The position numbers and the translations under genes were made by a program. The notes beneath the pieces were generated by a model. That model saw only the letters and a list, made by a program, of their open reading frames with translations, searched no databases and was not told the DNA's origin. DNA of 64,000 bases, taken from positions 159,350,052 to 159,414,051 of the forward strand of contig CM060977.1 of assembly GCA_030765065.1 (NCBI GenBank), written 5' to 3'. Origin of the DNA: Deroplatys truncata. Its lineage: Eukaryota; Arthropoda; Insecta; Mantodea; Mantidae. Position 1 is the stretch's first letter; each line of letters starts with the position of its first letter. Shown here in pieces: positions 56,690-64,000 of the stretch.

Positions 56690-57700
56690 CGTCTGTAGCT
56701 AGTAGTATAACCAGATTTTAACTGTAAAGGAAGTGCAGCAATTTCGTATATTTATTGTTGGTTCCTTAATTATATTAATTTCAGCATTAGTATTGCAGCT
56801 ATTATTTTTAATTAATGATGTTTGGTTCATCGGCAACGTGGAAGCGGCGTGCATAGAAAATATTTTAGGGTGATAAGGACGAATGGCGTTAGTATGTGGC
56901 ATTGGGAGCTGTTGCTGCTTGTTAATTGCTGAATACTGCTGTAGTTGAATGGCTTTGTTTGCAAAGTTTATTGACTTGTTGCAGTTGTTTGTGAATAGGG
57001 CAACCTCATAGTTGGCAGTGTGTTGTGTTATGCAGTTGACACATATTGGTAGCAAGCTGGCAGATTTAGGGCAATTTTATTGATGAATGACGGCTTTCAC
57101 ACTTCATGCAACATGGTTGCTTGTGACAGTAATTTGTTGAATGCCAGTTGGAGCATTGTTTTAACTGCCTGGATTTTGGAGGTTCTACCTTAATTACTGC
57201 ATGGTTGAATCTGTCTAGTTGATACTTTTTTATTTATGGGGGTTTGGTTTGAGATCCACAAAGAAGAGCGGAAAGATAATTTTAATGACCGGATGATAGA
57301 CGGGAATGGTTTGTTTCGGTTCGTAGTCAAGCGATCGCAATTCTTTAAACACGGCACTCTGTCACATGCAGAATGCAAACCACGAATTACTACTCTAACG
57401 TTTCGCTGTCTTGGTCTTAGCTGGCCTGTGTGATACTCGACTTTATGTGCAGCAAGATATTCTATTACTTTCCTGTAGCTTTCGAGAGGGTCAAAAATAA
57501 GAGTTTATGTCGTTTGTCAGATGTTTGCATGTTGACAAGAGCTTTTAAGATAGTGTTGATATTTGCAATAATATTACTTACGTGTATTGGTGATGGTTTT
57601 TAAGCTGTCGTCGGTGGACATTTTATTTTAAGATTCTTTCTATTGGTTTTCCAGTGGTGGAAAGGAATTCTTTGTGGCAAAACGTGATGAATTGGAGCTA
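56690..57700 (-). mobile_element. Jockey-like LINE, ORF1 (gag-like) fragment
   Basis: Minus-strand reading: YHTGQLRPRQRNVRVVIRGL (about 57400), FKELRSLDYEPKQTIPVYHP (about 57320), IIFPLFFVDLKPNPHK (about 57240), a zinc-knuckle-like CSNWHSTNYCHKQPCCMKC (about 57120-57160) and CVNCITQHTANYEVALFTNN (56990-57050), the CxNC..HTANY signature of Jockey-clade ORF1 proteins, which coat the element's RNA. The 118-codon frame at 56699-57055 is its C-terminal part. The frame shifts at least twice upstream. ORF2 should follow below 56690 but is absent. Confidence 0.75.
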
Positions 57701-57980
57701 AAATCAGCTCTTCTTCGTTTAGCTACATAGTAGGCCACGAATATAGTGGCTTGCTTATGTGCAAATGTCACTAATACTTACACAGGTACTCATTCCATAT
57801 ATTTCAAGTGTTTTAAATCCTTTCAACCGCCAATAGATTCCAATACAATGAACAGATGTAGTTCTCTGTGGATTCTAGGTTAGGTGTATAATGGAGGCAC
57901 ATTCATATATAGGGGATGCAGCTTTACTCAGATTACTAAAATCAAAGATGGCTGATGCCGTGTGTCGGGGGATCAACGTT

Positions 57981-58277
57981 ATGTCGTCCTCCGAGGTGTA
58001 GTGGTTACCATGCTAGCCTCTAGTTCTCGAGGTTGCGGGTTCAAACCAGGCGAAGGACGATGGATTTTTTCGGGCGTAAAAATCCTTTGCATGCTTCCTT
58101 CGGAAGGGAAGTAAAGCCGGTGGTCCCGTGTCGTAGATTTACGGCACGTAAAAGAAGCTCAAGCCTGATAAAGAGGCCTCTGAGCAAAATTACAGATATT
58201 TCACGCCCAATATAGAATGGGACGCTAAGGACCACAGCAGTTGAGGAGCGTCCATAAATAAAACTCGCTTTAATTTC
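57981..58277 (+). mobile_element. tRNA-derived SINE, family S2, full length, with TSD
   Basis: Head GTCCTCCGAGGTGTAGTGG then TTACCATGC (A box), B box GGTTCAAACC, with GTCCTCC able to pair with GAAGGAC as in an acceptor stem. Body and tail as in the other S2 copies. Flanked by GATCAACGTT at 57971-57980 and 58278-58287. Confidence 0.9.
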
Positions 58278-58287
58278 GATCAACGTT

Positions 58288-59361
58288 CTAACTTGAATCA
58301 CTATACATATAACCAAAGAAAAACCAGACAATCTTTTTACAAAATACGCACTATTTCGGTCTTCTGCTGGGTTTAAGAGTCATCATATCACATATATACT
58401 GTCTGTAATATTTCTTCGACGCAAAGGGTGGTCATCAACTTCCTTCTCTGTCATAATCGCTGATTACCTATAACCTTGATGCACTTTAAGTGTTAAATTA
58501 AGCACTGAGCCGTGGACTTAATTTATATAACATGCGTTTGTTATTAAACGGTTAAAATTACTGAAGTGCTGTAGTAGTGTGAAGAATAACTTATAGTTGC
58601 GTTTTAATGTGATTTCGGTGCACTTATCTAAATCAAACCATTTCTTGGTTTTCTTGTGCGCATATCTTCTTCCTTTAAAAATAAAAGAACCCCACACAAA
58701 CATTCAACGCTTACACCAAAAATTGCAAAAACAATTCAAATGTGTGGGTAAAATCTAATAATTAAACATCATTGGTCTAATTAATATAATATGTAATTAA
58801 TATTATATAATCAGTGCGTCAGTGAATAAATAGTCGGCTTGCAAAGTTTGAACACTTGTGAATGTAAAAACAGGGCGACAGCGTAACAGATAAAATATAA
58901 ATAACCTTCCCAAAGATGCAACAGGACCTAACAACCCGAATATAACCAGGTTCTAGTGACTTATCCCATAATGGTGGAAAAACGTCAAAGTTGCACTTTA
59001 GTAACATCTCGTACAGCTAGCGAAAAACGCCGTGACAGTCCCCCACTCCTGAAGTATAGCTGCGCAATAGCGCTGACCAGCCCACCTGCATAATAAAGAG
59101 AGGTGGGGATCAGCGACTGCCTCCGAGTTCTGATGTACTTCTGGTCCCTTGCTCCCCCTCCACTCTCACCACTTCTCTTCATTCCTCCTCTCTTGCGCAT
59201 ATGGAGTGTCACGACGTTTTACACGAGCTGTACATTGTAACCCCTACAGCCAGCGCGGACCTAGCGAGAAAATAATATCTCCTTTGTTTTGATGAGAGTG
59301 CACATAGCAGCAGTCGGGCTTTTGCGGGTCGGTGAAGGTGGTAGTCTAAACAGACAGTTTA
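58288..59361. other. No recognisable feature
   Basis: AT-rich. A CT-rich patch with several CCCC/CTCC words lies at 59030-59190 and is neither a SINE nor a known repeat. Confidence 0.35.
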
Positions 59362-59580
59362 TCAGAACGAATTATTTATTCTGGTTTCCAATACGAGGTT
59401 AATGAAATTCTCATTATCCACGAGAGCTGGACTGTGAATGTGGTCAACTTCGATTTTATCAACAGCTTTATTTATTTGGTTCATAGCGTAAAGACCGTTT
59501 TTGAAGTTAAAGTACTTGATGTCGTTCGAGGAAAACAGCAGCGACTTGAAATGAGGTAATTTTGGTTTATAGTATAATAT
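59362..59580 (-). CDS. Candidate coding exon, unknown product
   Basis: An open stretch of 72 codons on the minus strand, closed by TGA at 59362-59364 and TGA at 59581-59583. It reads LPHFKSLLFSSNDIKYFNFK, then NGLYAMNQINKAVDKIEVDH and IHSPALVDNENFINLVLETR. The amino acid mix is protein-like and lacks the low complexity of chance AT-rich frames. The only internal ATG gives 45 codons, so a real gene would need an upstream exon or this is a relic. I cannot name a family; could be a host exon, a transposon piece or chance. Confidence 0.25.
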   Translation of the reverse strand: MLYYKPKLPHFKSLLFSSNDIKYFNFKNGLYAMNQINKAVDKIEVDHIHSPALVDNENFINLVLETRINNSF

Positions 59581-60274
59581 TCAAGAACCCAAGAATATTG
59601 GGGCTTAATCTCCCCAAAATCTACATTAAAATAATTCCTCAGGTAGCTTCATTGCACAGCACAGCGTCTTAAATTAAAACAGAGTCAAACTGCGTTGTAC
59701 ATGAAATTTGGAAGTGTTTCACTAAACAGATACAAAGATTTTGGGATCAAAATAAGTGATGGCTCACCATATGGCTTCAACACAGTGATTAGGCCCAAAA
59801 GTTGCAGCGCGTACATCCATCTTTACCATCTCTCTCCGTGCCAAGTTAACCTAATCGATGCCGGTAATCTGAATCTGCTTCCAATGTACGCGTGCCTGAG
59901 GTCGATTTCTAATCAGATTCCTATTCCTAAAGTGTTGGTTCATTTTATTTTCAAAATAAAACTATGGGAATGCTGTTGACGTTATCTATTATACATTAAA
60001 CCATTGAATTTTAATAGAAGATAATAGGGAGATGGGTTACTGCGCATGTTAACATGACACACTGCTATTCACGTGCATGTGGCTACATGTGATATCGTTT
60101 CCATTAGAATATGTGTGTTCTTGACCATTAAAAGCAGAAGTGATGCTTTGCTTAAGCAAAATGAAATAGTACATTATTGCTGCTGCTTTGGTTGCAGAGA
60201 AATCTGTGAAAGGAGAAATATCATTCCATCTGTGAACGTTACTGTTACTTTCAAGAATCCCCGTATAGTATTAG
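59581..60274. other. No recognisable feature
   Basis: A 94-codon plus frame at 59695-59979 without known motif. Otherwise unremarkable. Confidence 0.4.
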
Positions 60275-60276
60275 TA

Positions 60277-60843
60277 CAGAGAGATCCAAAAAACTACGAA
60301 CCGGCTGCGCGGTGTTTTTTCTGTCCGCATCCTCGCGCTCGTTGCCGTCTGCCGCTATCATAGAAAGGCGCGGATGAAACCATACAATATTTTCAAAACT
60401 ACTTTTAAAGGTTTTACTTACCAACTTTATGAAAGGAGATGCTGAAACTGGCCATCGTGGTTGTCCATACATTTTTGGCACCTCTTTAGGAAACTATCCA
60501 TCACTCGCCGTAGTTCAAGTTGAGAAATGCTGGCAACTTACTTGCGGGTGTTTTGTTTTAATTATTCCAGGGTGTGTGGGTTTGTCTTGTACACTTTAAG
60601 TTACCCCAGAGATAGAAATCGCAGGGGGTTAGGTCGGAGGAGCGAGGGGACCACAAATCTCTACTAATAATTCTGTCCTCAAACACACTTTCATAAAGTT
60701 GTTAAGTAAAGCCTATAAAGTAGTTTTAAAAATGTGTGGTTTCATCCGCGCCTTTCTATAACAGTGGCAGACGGCAACGAGCGCCGAGGACCTGGACAGG
60801 AAAAACACGGCTCAGCCGGTTCGTGGTCTTTTGGTTCTCTCTG
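60277..60843 (-). mobile_element. Long-TIR transposon (mariner/Tc1-related), 567 bp
   Basis: Arms of about 105 bases, 60277-60383 and 60738-60843, are inverted copies (CAGAGAGATCCAAAAAACTA against CAGAGAGAACCAAAAGACCA). TA lies at 60275-60276 and 60844-60845. The 350-base interior reads on the minus strand LTPCDFYLWGNLKCTRQTHT near 60590, the mariner-type PxDFFLWG motif with the last catalytic Asp, followed by shifted frames. So this is a deletion derivative retaining the 3' end of a transposase gene. Confidence 0.8.
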
Positions 60844-60845
60844 TA

Positions 60846-63496
60846 GTTCCAGATTTAAAGATATTGTAGTTGAACTTTTGAGTTGAAAAGCAATTAACGT
60901 ATCCATCCACAGCGTGCTCTTAGTCAAACATTTTTGGTTACTAGCTTAATTTTTTTTTCCGAAAAGACAAAGAACGAAAGAAATAAAGAAAAATAAATAA
61001 AGCATTATGCTTATGTTTGTTAAAATATAAGCTATTAAATGTTTTGAAATAGTTTACCTACTCTTGAACCATTCTTAACCATTATCTTAGTCATTGAGCC
61101 AAGCATATTTATACATCTCATTGTAATGGTGTCAAGATTGAAGAATACCTTCATACCATACAATACGTCACAGAAATGATAAATGTTATGCTTGTACTAG
61201 TCGGCCACGATATGAGTACGCTTGCAGGAGGGCGCCACTTTTTTTGTTGACATTCCTAATCTAATCAAAATGTAGAGATCAGAGGGGAGTGAGGCGATAG
61301 GTGAATGTACAGTTGCACAATGAAAAACAACACATTTGCAGGTTTCAGCCTCTCTAATAAATGCAACCCGGAACTGCGGATGTTTCCTTTACCTGACTGT
61401 CCTCCTGATTCACCGCCCACTTGTTCCGTAACTGTTTAGTTCTAGTTCCTCTTCCCACCGAACGCACTCGTATCATACCAATTAGTACCTCTTATGTGCT
61501 AGCTATTCTTTGCACTCAGCAGCTAAAATAATCATAACTATCTTGCGGAAATACTCTTTAGCATGTCTTAAAATAGAAAAAGGACATGTAACAGTAAAAC
61601 TTCGCCCCCCCTCCAAAATGCATCTCGCTTATATTTCCTATAAATTCAATATTTTAATGGATTTTAAATGACTATTAGGTTAGTAATAATTTTAATGTAA
61701 TGCAGCTTTGTTAAGGTGACATCGAACTTGTAATATATGATAAGCATCTTGCAGTTTAAACATCTTAAAATTATAGCAAACCAGCGTAGGCCTAGTTTGA
61801 TATCATTTTAAGGTCATGATCAAATATTTGGCGACATAGAGAATGTATTTGAGAATATATACTATATCTATGCAGTATGAGGTCGTGAACAGATGTTTTC
61901 ATGGGATCATTTCATATGCAGAGTGTCATCAGGTCTAAACCGGTCTAATTAAATAGGCGTCAAAGATTACATTTGGAAATAAATTATAACAACTTGTACA
62001 CTTAGATTTCTCTAAAAGCATACATTGGTTTAATTTCAGATGTTATACACTGAGTGGCATAAAGCTTTGGAACGTTAGCTCGTTTAGAACGTTTGAAAAA
62101 CCTCTCGCTCTGTCCTAAAGTCGCCTCAGTATTGGTAACACTGAAGAACGGTGCGCTCGCAATTGGCTCTCTCTGTTATAAATCTGTGGTTTAACAATGG
62201 ATAGGGAAGCCTATGGTGCAATCAAATTCGAATTTCACATAAACTTTTTTAAATTTCCTTGCGCAAATTGTAGCATGCTAGAAGAACAGAAACACTGAAT
62301 AGCTTTCATAATGATAGGTACTGTAAAACGCTGGCAAACGTAAAATATAAAGTTGCAACTCGCTTAATCGTCTCTTCAATATCTAGTGTAGTCGAGTACA
62401 CGGAAACGTGCCGAAGCCTTTGGTTTCCTGTAGTGACTTTCTTTATTTAATGTTTACAGAATCTCCTTATCTGTATTCTGCACCAGCCCTTGTTCATTCT
62501 ATCCCTTACTGGTTTGAATTCAAGATCCACACGCATTAGCGCATGAACTTACGACAGGCCTAGGTGAACGGCAAAAGGGGAGGAATACAGAAACATTTCA
62601 CCTGAGTTGCTGGAAGACATGTTTGACAACGACGGTCCACACCAACCCGGATGAGTGCGTGTCATGTCATTATTATATAAAAAACATTGCCATTCAAACA
62701 TTAAACTATGAACACTGGTCGGTTTCAGGCTCAGGAGCGAAATGAAAGGGGTGGAGCAAGACAAAGGGGTGCTTGAACCAAGTAAGGTATGAGGGGGCTG
62801 GGCGTGGCAGAGGCGGTTTAGTATTTCTTTACCAATATAAACCACTGTGCATATATCGACACGATTTCATTCCCTCGACTGTGCTTAAAGCAAAATTAAA
62901 AAGATCCTATCCAGAAATTTAGCCACGAATCATTGCTTGCATCCCGTATTTGTCACTGTACAAAACCGTCTTTGGAATATCCTCTGTCTCTGAATGGTTC
63001 GCTAAATAAACAGTTTAATTTTTCGTCGATATCCGTGGTTGCAGTGATATCTATTCAAAGCACAGTTTCCTCGTGTTCGTTATTGATTCTGGATAACAAC
63101 CTGGAGCAAATGGCGCCGTTTAGGCAGTAAACAGTCTGCTGCTTTTAATTATTTACGAGAGATGGTCGCTTTACAAGAGAGACCATGTGTAGCCTATTTC
63201 AGGGTGCCTGACCTCTCTGCTACTGCATTCTAGTGATTAACTTTGCTACACAATCCAAATTGCAAAAACATTTTGGAACCAGCACCAGAAATTCATCTGA
63301 GCGACATTGTACAGGCTGGAAGGACAATTTAAAGTTGCATTTTATGCGTGAACTCCATTCATGGGCAAATTTTCGGATACTTTTAAATTGTGTAACTATT
63401 ATTAAATGGAATGCTATAGAGAATAAAAAACTTAAGCTCTCCTGCTTAAAACTCACGATAATAGTTTGGAATTTACGAGAGTCGTGGATGGAAAAA
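60846..63496. other. 2.6 kb without a recognised feature
   Basis: Frames up to 98 codons (62549-62845 minus) with no known motif. At 62050 TACACTGAGTGGCATAAAGC resembles a Tc1-type end, but no partner was found. Confidence 0.4.
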
Positions 63497-64000
63497 AATA
63501 ACATCTCAAAAACGAAAACAGGCATAAATACCAAACTTGGTATTTCAGTTGAGCCTCTTCCAAGGATGCGACACGAAGATTTCAAGAAAATCCCCCCCAA
63601 CCCAACTACCTTCACATGGAAAAATGTCAAGTTTTTATAATCTCAGAAACGACTTTGATTAAAATGTCATATGTTCAATATATTGACAGAAATAAAATGT
63701 ATATCTTAAATTTTCTGTGAATAGCCTGTGGTGTCCCGAATTTGAATTTTATATAATTTTAAATTACGAGGAAACCTTAAGAAAAAGAGACCAAAACTTA
63801 CCAAAGGAAAAATGTAGACAGAATACACAATTTGTGTCAAACTTTTTGTAGTGTTAAGTCATTTTCGAAATATTCCATGCTAAGCGTCATCTAATGGACA
63901 TGCTTGAAAGTTTGCGATCCTTGCTTCCCCCCTTTCTTTTATTTCCATCGCAAGAGTCTTTACCAGGAATAAACACTTGAATACCGTTTCACAAGTTGTA
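63497..64000 (+). mobile_element. HLE-related old copy running off the window
   Basis: Begins near AACATCTCAAAAACGAAAAC, follows HLE order (ATACCAAACTTGGTATTTCA, AAGGATGCGACACGAAGATT, CATATGTTCAATATATTGAC) and continues to the window edge with the alternative tail CATCGCAAGAGTCTTTACCA shared with 51168-51640. The first ~130 bases of the HLE are missing or unrecognisable. Confidence 0.65.

Noticed and set aside
57983-58055. tRNA-like sequence that could be a genuine tRNA gene
   Set aside because: It is the head of an S2 SINE with body, tail and target duplication.
62040-62110. Tc1-like end at TACACTGAGTGGCATAAAGC
   Set aside because: No inverted partner or transposase sequence nearby.
1-64000. 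CRISPR arrays, operons, riboswitches, bacterial promoters
   Set aside because: The sequence is eukaryotic; the only regular repeats are microsatellites and dispersed transposons.

Overview
The window looks like nuclear DNA of an arthropod, most likely an insect with a large, repeat-filled genome. It is AT-rich and holds no operons, no long host reading frames, tRNA-derived SINEs with classic A and B boxes, Tc1, mariner, hAT and Kolobok-type DNA transposons, and non-LTR retrotransposon scraps. The species cannot be told from the sequence. No complete host gene is visible. The only host-gene candidates are a CpG-rich block with a possible first exon near 32.7-33.13 kb and one open stretch on the minus strand near 59.4 kb.

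The dominant feature is one interspersed family, called HLE here, with about 22 copies or pieces. Read 5'->3', a copy starts with ACTTTCTCTACT, a small palindrome (TACTA-CGTA-TAGTA) and a G-rich block. An internal GT microsatellite and an internal T-run follow. The copy ends with the inverted repeat AGTAGAGAAAGT, a hairpin (ATGTG-loop-CACAT) and the terminus CATCAGA, always in a T-rich target. One inverted repeat at the very end, its partner set back behind a terminal hairpin, and a microsatellite in the middle: this is the plan of non-autonomous Helentrons (HINE/DINE-1-like rolling-circle elements). That assignment is an inference.

Layout: 2.1-5.4 kb is a decayed repetitive ORF family split by an HLE. 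6.1-6.8 kb is a hAT-like MITE with an 8-bp target duplication. 7.1-9.0 and 11.1-12.5 kb are two IS630/Tc1/mariner-type copies, the second sitting inside an old HLE. 12.85-13.67 kb is a decayed mariner carrying an HLE piece. 14.1-14.9 kb is a LINE 3' end. 15.5-20.0 kb is a nested stack: an old HLE split by a Kolobok-type transposon (itself split by a 0.93 kb insert) and again by younger HLE copies. 20-31 kb holds HLEs, SINEs, a Tc1 remnant and microsatellites. 33-41 kb is rich in young HLEs. 43.3-44.6 kb is a near full-length Tc1 inside a SINE. 45.9-48.35 kb is a head-to-tail HLE array. 48.35-50.4 kb is a hAT transposase split by an HLE. 51-58.3 kb holds LINE tails, SINEs, an internally deleted mariner with an open 214-codon frame, a collapsed hAT and a Jockey-like ORF1. 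60.28-60.84 kb is a long-TIR transposon, and the last 0.5 kb is an old HLE.

The nested insertions allow relative dating: old HLE, then Kolobok and IS630-type elements, then young HLE copies. Most reading frames in the window are transposon fossils, or shadows of the HLE family and of microsatellites.
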